A stretch of DNA of 64,000 bases, taken from Phenylobacterium sp. (lineage in GTDB: Bacteria > Pseudomonadota > Alphaproteobacteria > Caulobacterales > Caulobacteraceae). A model generated the notes under the pieces. It was given only the letters and a program-made list of their open reading frames with translations, was not told the DNA's origin and did not search any database. Position 1 is the first letter of the stretch, and the number at the start of each line of letters is the position of its first letter. The stretch is taken from assembly GCF_004299445.1 (NCBI RefSeq), contig NZ_SCTC01000053.1:124001-188000 (forward strand). Direction: 5' to 3'. The position numbers and the translations under genes are program-made. Positions 9,594 through 18,533 of the stretch are shown here, in pieces.

Positions 9594-11975
9594 ATGAGAC
9601 GCATGCAACTGCTCGCCTGCACCGGGCTGCTGACCGCGCTGGGCCTGCCGGCTATGGCACAGTCCCAGGCGGCGCCCGCCGCGGCGATCGCGCGGGCCGG
9701 GGCCGACGACACGACTGTCGAAGCCATCGTGGTGACCGCGCGCAAGCGTGAGGAGCTCCTGGAGGATGTCCCCGCGGCCATCACCGCCTTCGGCAAGAAC
9801 GACATCGCCCGCTATGGGCTCAACAGCGTTGATGAACTGACGCGTCTGACGCCGGGCCTTCAGACCGCCGAGTCGTCGGTGTCCTCCGGCGGCTCGATCT
9901 CGCTGCGTGGCGTCGGCAGCGGCTCGACCAACTACCTCGGCGACCAGGCCGTCTCGATCAACGTCGACGGGATGCAGGTCGGCACCCTGAACATCCGCAA
10001 GACGGCCCAGATCGATCTGGCCCAGATCGAGGTGCTGCGCGGACCGCAGGCGCTGTTCTTCGGCAAGAACAGTCCGGGCGGCGTGATCTCGCTGAAGACG
10101 GCAGACCCGGGGAACCGCGAGGAGATCGAGGTCAGCGCCGGCCTCGAGGCCGTGTCGCAGGATTACTACGTGCAGGCGCTGTACTCCGCGCCGCTGAGCG
10201 ACCAGGTCGGGCTGCGGCTCGTGGGTCGCTACTCCAAGATGAACGGGTACTTCAACGTGAAGACCGTGCCGGCCAACGGCGACCCCCTCGTCATCCCGGC
10301 CCACGTGGACCAGTACCCCGTCGGCGAGGAACTCTTCTTCCGCGGCACCCTGGTCGTCGAACCCACCGACAACCTGAAGATCAACAGCAAGTTCACCTAC
10401 AACAAGTCAGAGGTCGAAGGCGGGTCGATCACCACCCTGCAGCGTATCAGCTGCCCGAACGGCGCCCCGCAACTCCAGCCGGCGTTCCCCTGCGTCGGCG
10501 ACCGTGACATCTATCGCGGCGGCGCCCCCGCGGTCGTCGCCCAGCTGGTGCCCGGCTCGCCGACCCTCGATGGCCTCGGTCTGCGCAACAACGAGCAGAT
10601 CCTCGCCACCGTTCAGGCCGACTACAAGATCACGCCGAATCTCACGGCGACGTCCGTCACGGGCTACTACTGGTTCGACGAGATAAACGCCCACAACGCC
10701 TCGATCGGGCCCCGGGCGACGCTGCTCGTGCCCTACCTGCCGTTCGAGATGAAGCAGTTCACCCAGGAGCTGCGTCTGGCCTCCAGCTTCGAAGGTCCGC
10801 TGAACGTGACCCTCGGAGCCTTCTACGAATCCAGAACGGCCGATGGCGCGCAGGACGCTGTCATCCTGACGGGGGCCGCCCCGTTCGCGATCGGCACCGA
10901 GCGGACCCACCAGAGCCAGGACGCCTACTCGCTCTTCGGCCAGCTGATCTGGACGCCGACCGACCGGCTCGAGGTTTCCGGCGGGCTTCGGTATTCGCAT
11001 GAGCGGAAGGACCTGAGGTTCTTCCATCGCGGCGTAGATGTGACCGCCAATCTGGCCACCGACGAGCTGAAGTTCAGCAACGTCTCGCCGGAACTGACCG
11101 TCTCGTATGATCTCACCCAGGAACTGATGGTCTTCGGGTCCTACAAGGAGGGGTTCAAGTCCGGCGGCTTTGACGCCGGCTTCACCAACGGGGCCATTGG
11201 CCGCGCCCGGCCGGGCGCCTTCAACAACACCTTCGCCGAGGAGCACGTTTCGGGCTTCGAAGGGGGTGTGAAGGGCAATTTCGCCCGGCGGCTGACGTTC
11301 GGTGTCACGGCCTACGCCTACGACTACACCGACCTTCAGGTCGGCGCGTTCGATGCGGCGTCGATCTCCTTCAAGGTGCTGAACGCCGCGGCCGCCGAGG
11401 TGCAGGGCATCGAACTCGAGGTGGATTGGCAGACGCCGGTCGATGGACTGAGCCTCAGGGGTTCGGCGGCCTATAACGACGCCAAGTTCAAGGACTTCCT
11501 TTCGGGCTGTTACCTGGGCCAGACGCCGGCTCTGGGGTGCAACAAGACCCTCAACCCGGCCACCGGGGCGTTCCTGGAGCAGGACATGGCTGGCCGGCGC
11601 ATGAACAACGCCCCGGAAGTCGTGGTGTTCGGTGGCTTCCTCTATACCCGCGACCTCACGCAGGGCCTCGGCCTGGAGCTCACGCTCGACGCGGAATACT
11701 CCAGCGCCTACTTCGCCAACCTGCGCCAGTCGCCGCAGGATCTGCAGGACGCCTACACCAAGATCAACGCCGGCGTCCGTCTGTTCGGTCCCGACCGCAA
11801 GTGGGAGCTGGCGCTGCTCGCCCGCAACCTGACCAACGAATACATCTTCGCCGCCAGTGGGCCGGTCACCCTGACAGGATCCGGAAGCGGAACTCCGACC
11901 GCGCGCTTCGGGGACGAAAGCGCGGCCATCACCCGTGGGCGGGAAGTCTTCCTCCGCGCCGCCTATCGGTTCTGA
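9594..11975 (+). CDS. TonB-dependent outer-membrane receptor
   Basis: A 793-residue outer-membrane transporter. A signal peptide (about 1-22) is followed by a TonB-box-like segment EAIVVTA (43-49), a plug domain (TPGLQ, SISLRGVG, IEVLRGPQALFFGKNSPGG around 145-163) and a long beta-barrel ending in an aromatic residue (AAYRF), as needed for barrel assembly. GGGGAG lies just before the ATG at 9594. It should import a bulky ligand using TonB/ExbBD energy. The linked TetR protein and lipoprotein hydrolase suggest an ester-containing substrate, but that is inference. Confidence 0.93.
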   Translation: MRRMQLLACTGLLTALGLPAMAQSQAAPAAAIARAGADDTTVEAIVVTARKREELLEDVPAAITAFGKNDIARYGLNSVDELTRLTPGLQTAESSVSSGGSISLRGVGSGSTNYLGDQAVSINVDGMQVGTLNIRKTAQIDLAQIEVLRGPQALFFGKNSPGGVISLKTADPGNREEIEVSAGLEAVSQDYYVQALYSAPLSDQVGLRLVGRYSKMNGYFNVKTVPANGDPLVIPAHVDQYPVGEELFFRGTLVVEPTDNLKINSKFTYNKSEVEGGSITTLQRISCPNGAPQLQPAFPCVGDRDIYRGGAPAVVAQLVPGSPTLDGLGLRNNEQILATVQADYKITPNLTATSVTGYYWFDEINAHNASIGPRATLLVPYLPFEMKQFTQELRLASSFEGPLNVTLGAFYESRTADGAQDAVILTGAAPFAIGTERTHQSQDAYSLFGQLIWTPTDRLEVSGGLRYSHERKDLRFFHRGVDVTANLATDELKFSNVSPELTVSYDLTQELMVFGSYKEGFKSGGFDAGFTNGAIGRARPGAFNNTFAEEHVSGFEGGVKGNFARRLTFGVTAYAYDYTDLQVGAFDAASISFKVLNAAAAEVQGIELEVDWQTPVDGLSLRGSAAYNDAKFKDFLSGCYLGQTPALGCNKTLNPATGAFLEQDMAGRRMNNAPEVVVFGGFLYTRDLTQGLGLELTLDAEYSSAYFANLRQSPQDLQDAYTKINAGVRLFGPDRKWELALLARNLTNEYIFAASGPVTLTGSGSGTPTARFGDESAAITRGREVFLRAAYRF

Positions 11976-11982
11976 CCCTTAG

Positions 11983-12012
11983 CGGGCGCTCTTCGCGAGC
12001 GCCCGTTCCTTT
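11983..12012 (+). terminator. Intercistronic terminator or attenuator
   Basis: CGGGCGCTC at 11983-11991 and GAGCGCCCG at 11997-12005 form a perfect 9-bp stem with a TTCGC loop, followed by TTCCTTT. It begins 8 nt after the TonB receptor stop and ends 17 nt before the next start. It may stop most transcripts and lower expression of the downstream hydrolase. Confidence 0.75.
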
Positions 12013-12028
12013 CCCACGAGGTGTCAAC

Positions 12029-13327
12029 GTGCGTTCGCTCAAGTCCTTGCCCCATTCCCAACTGATCATCGCTGCGGGCTTCGCCGCTCTCAGCGGTTGC
12101 GCCAGCGTCGAGGGGGCAGCCTCCGGCGGCGGCTCGACCGGCTCGTCGTCGAGCGCCGTCCTCTCGCTCGAACCCATTGCCGGGGCGGTGCAGAAGCGCA
12201 TCGACGACGGGTCAATTCCCGGGGCTTTGGTGCATATCTCCGAGCGCGGGCGGTCCAGCTACAGGCAGGCTCAGGGCTACGCCGATCTTGAGCGGCGAAT
12301 CCCGGTGGCCCCCGACACGATCTTCCGCTTCTACTCGATGACCAAGCCGATCACCTGCGCGGCTGTGATGACGCTCTACGACGCCGGGCGCATCGACCTC
12401 GACGCGCCGATCAGCCGGTACCTCCCGGAGTTCCGGGAGATGCGGGTGCGCACGACTTCGGGGCTGGTCGCCGCCAAGCGCGACATCACCGTGCGCCACC
12501 TCATGACCCACACGTCCGGGCTCTCATACGAGATCCTGCCGGGGCCGGTATCCGACGACTATCGCCGCGCCGACGTCTTCGCGATCCGCAACCGCACCAC
12601 CGAGACACTCGAGGCCCACGTCAGGCGTCTCTCCGCGCTGCCCCTGGCCCTCCAGCCTGGCGAGGGGTGGAACTATGGCGAGTCCATGGGCGTCCTTGGT
12701 CGGCTCGTCGAGGTCGTGAGCGGCCAGTCCTACCGGACCTACCTGAAGGCCAACGTCCTGGATCCCCTGGGGATGACGGACACCGACTTCTTCGTGCCCG
12801 CGGAGAAGGCCCACCGGCTGGCGCAACTCTACACCAAGGCCGGCGCGGCTCCGCTGCAGAACGCGCAGGACGCGGCCCAGTTCGGCGGCAGCTACCTCGA
12901 ACAGCCGAAGCTCGAATATGGCGGAGCGGGGCTTGTGGGCACGGCGGACGACTACATGAGCTTCGCGCACATGTTGCTGGCCCGCGGCACCCACAAGGGC
13001 GCCCGCATCCTGTCCGAAAAGAGCGTCGACATGATGATGTCGAACCAATTGCCACCGGAGCTGGGGGAACAGCCTCTGGTCTCGGCTGGCCGCGCGCCCG
13101 GGGTCGGATTCGGCTTCTGTGGCTTCGTGGTCGTTGCGCGCGACCAGCGCAGCCCGCCCGGAAGCGTGGGCGAATACGGGTGGAGCGGCTGGGCCAGTAC
13201 GGCCTTCTGGGTCGATCCCGCGCGCGACCTGGCCGGCCTCGTCTTCACCCAGGTCGTCCCCGACGAGGTTGGCGCGATCCGCCTCGCGGACGATGTGCGC
13301 GAAGTGATCTATCGGGCCGCCAACTAG
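12029..13327 (+). CDS. Lipoprotein serine hydrolase of the beta-lactamase / esterase (class C-like) family
   Basis: I start it at GTG 12029, preceded by GAGG. This gives a 432-residue protein beginning with a lipoprotein signal ending LSGC (Cys24), so it should be anchored in a membrane by lipidated Cys24. The catalytic SMTK (Ser103, Lys106) fits the S-x-x-K motif, and the NYGES region with following GRLVEVVSG matches the Tyr motif of esterase EstB-like proteins. The C-terminal GWSGWASTAFWVDP resembles the third motif. It is more likely an esterase or peptidase than a true beta-lactamase. It lies 53 nt after the TonB receptor and may process that receptor's ligand. Confidence 0.85.
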   Translation: MRSLKSLPHSQLIIAAGFAALSGCASVEGAASGGGSTGSSSSAVLSLEPIAGAVQKRIDDGSIPGALVHISERGRSSYRQAQGYADLERRIPVAPDTIFRFYSMTKPITCAAVMTLYDAGRIDLDAPISRYLPEFREMRVRTTSGLVAAKRDITVRHLMTHTSGLSYEILPGPVSDDYRRADVFAIRNRTTETLEAHVRRLSALPLALQPGEGWNYGESMGVLGRLVEVVSGQSYRTYLKANVLDPLGMTDTDFFVPAEKAHRLAQLYTKAGAAPLQNAQDAAQFGGSYLEQPKLEYGGAGLVGTADDYMSFAHMLLARGTHKGARILSEKSVDMMMSNQLPPELGEQPLVSAGRAPGVGFGFCGFVVVARDQRSPPGSVGEYGWSGWASTAFWVDPARDLAGLVFTQVVPDEVGAIRLADDVREVIYRAAN

Positions 13328-13557
13328 GCGAGGGCAGGGTTCCGGGGCTTTTCGGCCCACAAGCCAGCGCAACGCGTCGCTCCGGTCAAGGCATGCCGGG
13401 CGGCGCCGGTCTGTTCGTCGGGCTGGCTCCGGGGCGCGGCTGTGCCCCCAGGGCCACGCCACGGCACAGTCCGCTGACGACGGCCAAGCCGGCCTTGCCA
13501 GGTTTTGACGCGGGCGCCAGTCTCCGCGCCTCTTTGAAAACCCCGGGACCCTTCGTC
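13328..13557. other. Intergenic spacer with repeat-like sequence, no gene seen
   Basis: These 230 nt hold no credible start/SD pair. A 15-nt stretch here (GTCAAGGCATGCCGG) resembles GTCAGCGCATGCCCGG in the spacer after DAHP synthase near 8035, which hints at a degraded interspersed repeat. The frame of the following transporter is open back through this spacer, but codons there do not look like the family. Confidence 0.4.
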
Positions 13558-14913
13558 ATGGACCGCCCAGCGGCCCACGCGCCTTCGCCTGTCCGCCAAG
13601 ACCTCGCGACCCTGCTCAAGCTGTCGGGGCCGGTGGTGATGTCGCGCCTGGGCATCATGGCGATGGGGCTGACCGACGCTGTGGTCGTGGGCCGCTATTC
13701 GGCGACCGAGCTGGGCTATCACGCCCTGGGCTGGGCCCCGACCAGCGTGGTGCTGACCATGGTGGTGGGCCTGCTGACCGGCGTGCAGGTGATGACGGCG
13801 CGGGCGATCGGGGAGGGGCGGCGCGACAAGGCCGGCGCGGTCCTGCGGCGCGGGCTGGCCTACGCCATCTGGATCGGCCTGGCCTCGACCGTCTTCCTGG
13901 CGCTGGTCGGGCCGCCCTTCATGCACGTCATCGGGCTGGAGAGGGACCTGGCCGACGGCGCCACCCGCGCGCTGCTGGTCTTCTCGCTGTCGCTGACCGG
14001 CTACGCCATGAGCGTCACCGCCAGCTTCTGGCTGGAGGGACTCTCACGTCCGGGCCCTGCTGCCTGGGCCATGTGGGTCGCGAACGTCGTGAACCTGGGC
14101 CTCGTCCTGTTGCTGGTGCCGGGCACATTCGGCCTGCCGGCCCTGGGCGCGGTGGGCGCCGCCTGGGCCACCACGGGCGCGCGCACGTTCCTGGCCGTGG
14201 CCATGCTGGGCTACATCGCCCTGATGCCCGAGGCCCGCGCCCTGGGCGTGTTCACGAAGCCCGAGCGCGACCGCGCCGCCGAGGCCGAGCAGCGGCGGAT
14301 CGGCTACGGCGCCGGCGCCTCCAACTTCCTGGAGGTCTCGGCCTTCGCCAGCATGAACATCTTCGCCGGCTGGATCTCGGGCCTGGCCGTGGCCGCCTGG
14401 GCCATCGTGCTGAACGTGGCCGCCATCGTCTTCATGGTCCCGCTGGGCCTGGCCACAGGGGCCGCCGTGCTTGTGGGCAGCGCCTATGGCGCGCGCGACG
14501 TCGCGGGGGTCAACCGCGCCGGCGCCGTGTCGTTCGCGGTGGCCGCGTCGTTCGGTCTGGTGGTCTCGCTGGCCATCTGGCCCACCGCGCACCTGATCGT
14601 CAGCGGCTACACGACCGACGCGGCGACCATCGCGCTGGCGGCTCCGGCGCTGGTGCTGTCGTGCCTGTTCTTCTTCCCCGACTGCCTGCAGGTGGTGGCG
14701 GCCCAGGCGCTGCGCGCCCGTGGCGACATCTGGCTACCCACCTACACGCACCTCACCAGCTATGTCCTGGTGATGATGCCGCTGGCCTGGTGGCTGGCCA
14801 TCCCGCTGAAGATGGGCGTCAACGGCATCGTCTGGGCCGTGATCATCGCCAGCTTCCTGTCGGGTGGTCTCCTGCTGGCGCGCTTCTGGATGCTGAGCCG
14901 GCGGGACCGCTGA
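13558..14913 (+). CDS. MATE-family multidrug/toxin efflux transporter
   Basis: The 451-residue protein from ATG 13558 has about twelve hydrophobic segments in two related halves, as in MATE (NorM/DinF type) exporters. The first half opens with LLKLSGPVVMSRLGIMAMGLTDAVVVGRYS-like sequence, and the second repeats the pattern after the loop near residue 240. Members exchange Na+ or H+ for cationic drugs across the inner membrane. A much longer open frame extends upstream but is antisense-like sequence without the fold, so I reject it. Confidence 0.9.
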   Translation: MDRPAAHAPSPVRQDLATLLKLSGPVVMSRLGIMAMGLTDAVVVGRYSATELGYHALGWAPTSVVLTMVVGLLTGVQVMTARAIGEGRRDKAGAVLRRGLAYAIWIGLASTVFLALVGPPFMHVIGLERDLADGATRALLVFSLSLTGYAMSVTASFWLEGLSRPGPAAWAMWVANVVNLGLVLLLVPGTFGLPALGAVGAAWATTGARTFLAVAMLGYIALMPEARALGVFTKPERDRAAEAEQRRIGYGAGASNFLEVSAFASMNIFAGWISGLAVAAWAIVLNVAAIVFMVPLGLATGAAVLVGSAYGARDVAGVNRAGAVSFAVAASFGLVVSLAIWPTAHLIVSGYTTDAATIALAAPALVLSCLFFFPDCLQVVAAQALRARGDIWLPTYTHLTSYVLVMMPLAWWLAIPLKMGVNGIVWAVIIASFLSGGLLLARFWMLSRRDR

Positions 14914-14940
14914 GCCGTTTCCCCCCCGCGGGGAGGGAAG

Positions 14941-15843
14941 TTACGCCCCGGCCCCCAGGATCCAGCCTTCCTCGCGTTCGGCGTCCAACACCACATCGGC
15001 GGCCGTGCCCTTCGGGGGACCGAAGAGGGGGCCCAGCTTGTTGGCTTCGTCCAGCCGGGCGAAGTGTTCGGCCGTGGCGCGCACCTGGGCCAGGTCCTTC
15101 ACCTCGCCGGGGGCCACGGTGGGCTTCAGCAGCGACGGGTACACCTCGGCCACCACGGCCTCGACGCCCTGGAGGTCAGCCTCGGTCAGCGCCTTGAAAC
15201 CGGTCTCGAACGGCCAAGCCTTCACGCCTTCGCCGCGGGCGGCCTTCAGTCGGCGCACGAATGGGATGCCCAGGATCGCCTGACCGCCCACCGAACCGTT
15301 GTAGTAGAGCTTCCAGATCGACGAGGCGCCCTTGGCCGCCAGGTCTGCGTGGCGAAACTCGGGCAGGTCGTCCGGTCCGTGCTCGCGGCTGCGCTTGGGC
15401 TGGAGGGTCGTCAGGGTGTCCTTGGGCGGGCAGCCCCAGAACGGGAACGGACCGCCGGTGATCCGCCGGTTGATCTCGGAGCCGACGCCGAAGCGGTTGT
15501 TGGTGTTGTCGGCCTTGTCCTTGACCATCTTGTTCAGCTGGTCCCACGTCGCGCGCCACGGCTCGTCGCCCGGCAGGTTCAGCGCCGCGGCCAGCCCGCG
15601 CGGGAATCCCAGCGGGAAGTCAAAGCCCACCAGCGCGCGCTCGCCCCGCTTCTTCAGGTCGTCCAGGATCGCGGTCAGCCGCACCTCGGCCTCGGCGCGG
15701 GTGGCCGGGTTGAAGCTCTCGAACGCCATGCGGAAGCGGATGTCGCGCTTGAGCACGCCGATCCAGATGGAATCCGCGCCGGTGGTCGGCTTGGCCGCCG
15801 CGCTCCAGTCGACGATCACGTAGGCGCTGAACAGGCGCGGCAA
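14941..15843 (-). CDS. DUF429-like protein of unknown function
   Basis: A 300-residue cytoplasmic protein without signal or membrane segments. Motifs VDWSAAAKP near the start, GFDFPLGFPRG around residue 93, and WKLYYNGSVGGQAILGIP in the middle resemble the DUF429 group of RNase H-like predicted nucleases, in which Asp residues in VDWS and GxDxP could bind metal. Relatives are sometimes labelled as cobalamin- or molybdopterin-associated, which I cannot support here. It is convergent with the MATE gene, with a CCCCGCGGGG palindrome in the 27-nt gap. Confidence 0.7.
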   Translation of the reverse strand: MPRLFSAYVIVDWSAAAKPTTGADSIWIGVLKRDIRFRMAFESFNPATRAEAEVRLTAILDDLKKRGERALVGFDFPLGFPRGLAAALNLPGDEPWRATWDQLNKMVKDKADNTNNRFGVGSEINRRITGGPFPFWGCPPKDTLTTLQPKRSREHGPDDLPEFRHADLAAKGASSIWKLYYNGSVGGQAILGIPFVRRLKAARGEGVKAWPFETGFKALTEADLQGVEAVVAEVYPSLLKPTVAPGEVKDLAQVRATAEHFARLDEANKLGPLFGPPKGTAADVVLDAEREEGWILGAGA

Positions 15844-15929
15844 GGCCGGGCTCCAGATACTGAGAAAACAGGAATGGCAGGCTTGTACGACATCCCTTCG
15901 CCGAAGGGCAGGGCTATCGGTGAGCGCGG

Positions 15930-15949
15930 AGCGGCGCGTGAGCGCCGCT
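15930..15949. terminator. Short hairpin downstream of the CurA-like gene
   Basis: AGCGGCG at 15930-15936 pairs with CGCCGCT at 15943-15949 around CGTGAG, just after the stop of the minus-strand oxidoreductase. No T tract follows on that strand, so it would be a weak terminator or an mRNA 3' end stabiliser. Confidence 0.35.
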
Positions 15950-15952
15950 GCG

Positions 15953-16954
15953 TCAGCCCAGCTTCACCAGCATCTTGCCCAGGTTTTCGCCCTTGAAGAG
16001 ACCGAGGAAGGCGTCGGGGGCCTTCTCGATGCCTTCGAAGACGGTCTCCTTCCAGGTGACCTTGCCCTCCTTCACCCACTGGGAGAGGTCGCGCAGGAAG
16101 GCCGGCATCATGTCCCACGAGCTGGAGACGATGAAGCCTTCCATCCGCAGCTGCTTGCCCACCATCAGGACCAGGTTCCGGGGCCCGGGCGGCATCTCGG
16201 TGGCGTTGTACATCGAGATCGCGCCGCACAGGGCGAAGCGGGCGAAGGGGCGGGCGGCGGTCAGGGCCGCCTCGAGGTGCTCGCCGCCGACGTTGTCGAA
16301 GTAGACGTCGATGCCGTTCGGCGCGGCCTTGAGCAGCGCCGCCGTCAGGTCCTTCTCGGCCTTGTAGTCGATGGCGTGGTCGACGCCGATCGACTTCAGG
16401 AAGGCCACCTTGTCGGGGCCGCCGGCCGAGCCGATGACGGTGTGGCCCTTGGCCTTGGCGATCTGGGCGACCATCGAGCCCACCGCGCCGGCCGCGCCCG
16501 AGACGAACACCACGTCGCCGTCCTTCAGCGCCGCGATCTTCAGCAGGCCGGCGTAGGCGGTGAGGCCAGGCATGCCCGCGGCGCCCAGGAACGCCTGGAT
16601 CGGCAGGCCCATGGGGTCCAGCTTCTGCACCTGGGCGGCCGGGGCGTTGAAGCCCTCGCGCCAGCCGAAGCCCGACTGCACCAGGTCGCCGGGCTTGAAC
16701 GCCGGATCGCTCGAGGCGGTCACTTCGCCGACCGCGCCGCCGTCCATGGCTTTGCCCAAGGCGAAGGGCGGGGTGTAGCTCTGCACGTCGTTCATGCGGC
16801 CGCGCATGTAGGGATCGACCGTCATCCAGAGGTTCTTCACCTGCACCTCGCCCGCGGCGGGCGCGGGGAGCTCGACGGTGGCGAGCTCGAAGTTGTCGGC
16901 GGTCGGCATGCCGTTGGGCCGGCTCTTGAGGCGGATCTCACGGACGGCGGTCAT
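15953..16954 (-). CDS. NADP-dependent medium-chain reductase, CurA / leukotriene B4 dehydrogenase-like
   Basis: From the ATG at 16954 (GGAAGGAAG upstream) the protein has 333 residues. It lacks the zinc-ligand Cys residues of alcohol dehydrogenases and carries VSGAAGAVGSMVAQIAKAKG, an NADP-binding Rossmann motif. RGRMNDVQSYTPPF near residue 60 and DVYFDNVGGEHLEAAL are typical of the YncB/CurA double-bond reductases that reduce alpha,beta-unsaturated ketones and aldehydes. The divergent gene is an unrelated oxidoreductase; the 91-bp spacer contains a small palindrome that may be an operator. Confidence 0.9.
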   Translation of the reverse strand: MTAVREIRLKSRPNGMPTADNFELATVELPAPAAGEVQVKNLWMTVDPYMRGRMNDVQSYTPPFALGKAMDGGAVGEVTASSDPAFKPGDLVQSGFGWREGFNAPAAQVQKLDPMGLPIQAFLGAAGMPGLTAYAGLLKIAALKDGDVVFVSGAAGAVGSMVAQIAKAKGHTVIGSAGGPDKVAFLKSIGVDHAIDYKAEKDLTAALLKAAPNGIDVYFDNVGGEHLEAALTAARPFARFALCGAISMYNATEMPPGPRNLVLMVGKQLRMEGFIVSSSWDMMPAFLRDLSQWVKEGKVTWKETVFEGIEKAPDAFLGLFKGENLGKMLVKLG

Positions 16955-16970
16955 GGCGGCTTCCTTCCAG

Positions 16971-16986
16971 GTTTGTTCGTTCAAAC
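16971..16986. promoter_or_regulatory. Candidate operator palindrome
   Basis: GTTTG-TTCGTT-CAAAC lies 16 bp upstream of the CurA-like start, in the spacer shared with the divergent Gfo/Idh gene. TetR-type proteins controlling reductases often use similar short dyads. No regulator gene is adjacent. Confidence 0.35.
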
Positions 16987-17045
16987 AGGTGTATGACCTT
17001 CGGCGGGTGGCGTCGAGGCTGCGCAGCGTGCTAGCAGCCCGCCCC

Positions 17046-17969
17046 ATGAGCGAGACCTTGCGCGCAGGCGTGATCGGGGCGGGCGTCTTCGGCGGGTATC
17101 ATGCCCGCCAGTATGCGCGTCTGCCTGGGGTGACCTTCCAGGGCGTCTACGACATCGATCCCGAGCGCGCGGCCACGGTGGCGATGCCTCTGGGCGGGCG
17201 GGCCTTCTCCGAGCTGGAGGCCTTCCTGGCGTGCGTGGACGTGGTGACGGTGGCCTCGCCCGCGACCCATCACGCCGAGCAGGCGCTGGCGGTCATCGCG
17301 GCTGGCAAGCATGTCTACATCGAGAAGCCCATCGCGATCAGCGTGGCCGACGCCGAGCGGGTGCGGGCCGCGGCGGCGAAGGCCGGCGTGGTCGTCGCCT
17401 GCGGCCATCAGGAGCGGGTGGTGTTCCAGGCCATGGGCCTGCTGGACGTGCCAGAGCAGCCCCTGCTGCTGGAGGCGCTGCGCCACGGCCCGCCGTCGGA
17501 CCGCAGCCGCGACGTCTCGGCCGTGCTGGATCTGATGGTGCACGACATCGACCTGGCCCTGGCGATCGCCGCCTCGAACCCGGTGACCGCCGAGGCCGAG
17601 GGCGCGCGAGGGTCCGACGGTGTCTGGGACGTGGTTCGGGCCGAGGCCAGCTTCGAGAGCGGTTTCACGGCGATCCTGGACGTCTCGCGCCAGGCCGCCG
17701 CGCGCAAGCGGACGATGCGGATCGTCTACCCCTCGGGCGAGGTCGAGATCGACTTCGTGGCCCGGACCTTCCGCAACACCACGCCGTTCGAACTGAACGC
17801 CGACTTCGCCAACACCCCGGCTGCGTCCGATCCCCTGGGGGCCAGCGTCGAGGGCTTCCTGCAGGCCGTCCGAGGCCTGGCGCCGCGGCCGGTGGTGACG
17901 GCCGAGGAGGCCATGGCCGCGCTCGATCTGGCGATCGCGGTAGAACAGGCATTGGAAGACGCGGGGTAA
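17046..17969 (+). CDS. Gfo/Idh/MocA-family oxidoreductase
   Basis: A 307-residue protein starting at ATG 17046. The N-terminal Rossmann fold shows GVIGAGVFGGYHARQY (residues 8-23), and EKPIA (93-97) contains the family's conserved Lys-Pro. The C-terminal alpha/beta domain has a MVHDIDLALAI segment, with the catalytic His in the usual place. Such enzymes oxidise or reduce sugars, inositols or related compounds with NAD(P). Nothing in the neighbourhood identifies the substrate. Confidence 0.88.
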   Translation: MSETLRAGVIGAGVFGGYHARQYARLPGVTFQGVYDIDPERAATVAMPLGGRAFSELEAFLACVDVVTVASPATHHAEQALAVIAAGKHVYIEKPIAISVADAERVRAAAAKAGVVVACGHQERVVFQAMGLLDVPEQPLLLEALRHGPPSDRSRDVSAVLDLMVHDIDLALAIAASNPVTAEAEGARGSDGVWDVVRAEASFESGFTAILDVSRQAAARKRTMRIVYPSGEVEIDFVARTFRNTTPFELNADFANTPAASDPLGASVEGFLQAVRGLAPRPVVTAEEAMAALDLAIAVEQALEDAG

Positions 17970-18008
17970 CAGCGCTAGCGTCCGGCCCGACCCATTCCGG
18001 AGGCCCCC

Positions 18009-18485
18009 ATGTCCAGCGCTCACGACTACAGCTTCGACGCCATCGCCGGCGGCCCGCTGCCGATGGCCACCTTCAAGGACAAGGTGGTGCTGCTGGTGAA
18101 CGTGGCGTCCAAGTGCGGGCTCACGCCCCAGTATGACGGGCTGGAGAAGCTCTACACAGACTACAAGGACAAGGGCTTGGTGGTGCTGGGCGTGCCCTGC
18201 AACCAGTTCATGGGCCAGGAGCCGGGGTCCGAGGCGGAGATTCAGACCTTCTGCCGGACCACCTATGGGATCGACTTCCCGATGACCGCCAAGGTGGACG
18301 TCAAGGAGGCGGGCGCGCACCCGCTCTACAAGTGGGCCGAGCAGCAACTGGGCGAGCCGGCCGTGCCGGTCTGGAACTTCCACAAGATCCTGCTGGGCAA
18401 GAACGGCGAGGCCCTGCAGGCCTTCGGCCCGCGCACCGAACCCCAGGATCCGGCCCTGGTCGCCGCCATCGAGGCGGCGCTCTAA
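18009..18485 (+). CDS. Glutathione peroxidase family thiol peroxidase
   Basis: 158 residues, the usual size for bacterial glutathione peroxidases. The peroxidatic residue is Cys36 in NVASKCGLTPQY (not selenocysteine), with Gln70 in CNQFMGQEPG and Trp122 in VWNFHKILL completing the catalytic tetrad. It reduces hydrogen peroxide or lipid peroxides; bacterial Cys forms mostly use thioredoxin rather than glutathione. The upstream GGAGG ends 6 nt before the ATG. It lies 39 nt after the Gfo/Idh gene and may be co-transcribed. Confidence 0.92.
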   Translation: MSSAHDYSFDAIAGGPLPMATFKDKVVLLVNVASKCGLTPQYDGLEKLYTDYKDKGLVVLGVPCNQFMGQEPGSEAEIQTFCRTTYGIDFPMTAKVDVKEAGAHPLYKWAEQQLGEPAVPVWNFHKILLGKNGEALQAFGPRTEPQDPALVAAIEAAL

Positions 18486-18501
18486 GGCGGTCTGGACGAG
18501 C

Positions 18502-18522
18502 CCTCCTCCCCAACGGAGGAGG
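18502..18522. terminator. Hairpin between convergent genes
   Basis: CCTCCTCC at 18502-18509 pairs with GGAGGAGG at 18515-18522 around CCAAC, between the glutathione peroxidase and the convergent acrylyl-CoA reductase-like gene. No long T tract is present on either strand. A bidirectional terminator is plausible. Confidence 0.5.
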
Positions 18523-18533
18523 AGGGCGCGAGC

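Noticed and set aside
12667..13557. Upstream extension of the MATE transporter frame
   Set aside because: It overlaps the serine hydrolase in another frame and translates to Arg-rich sequence; the transporter fold begins at 13558.
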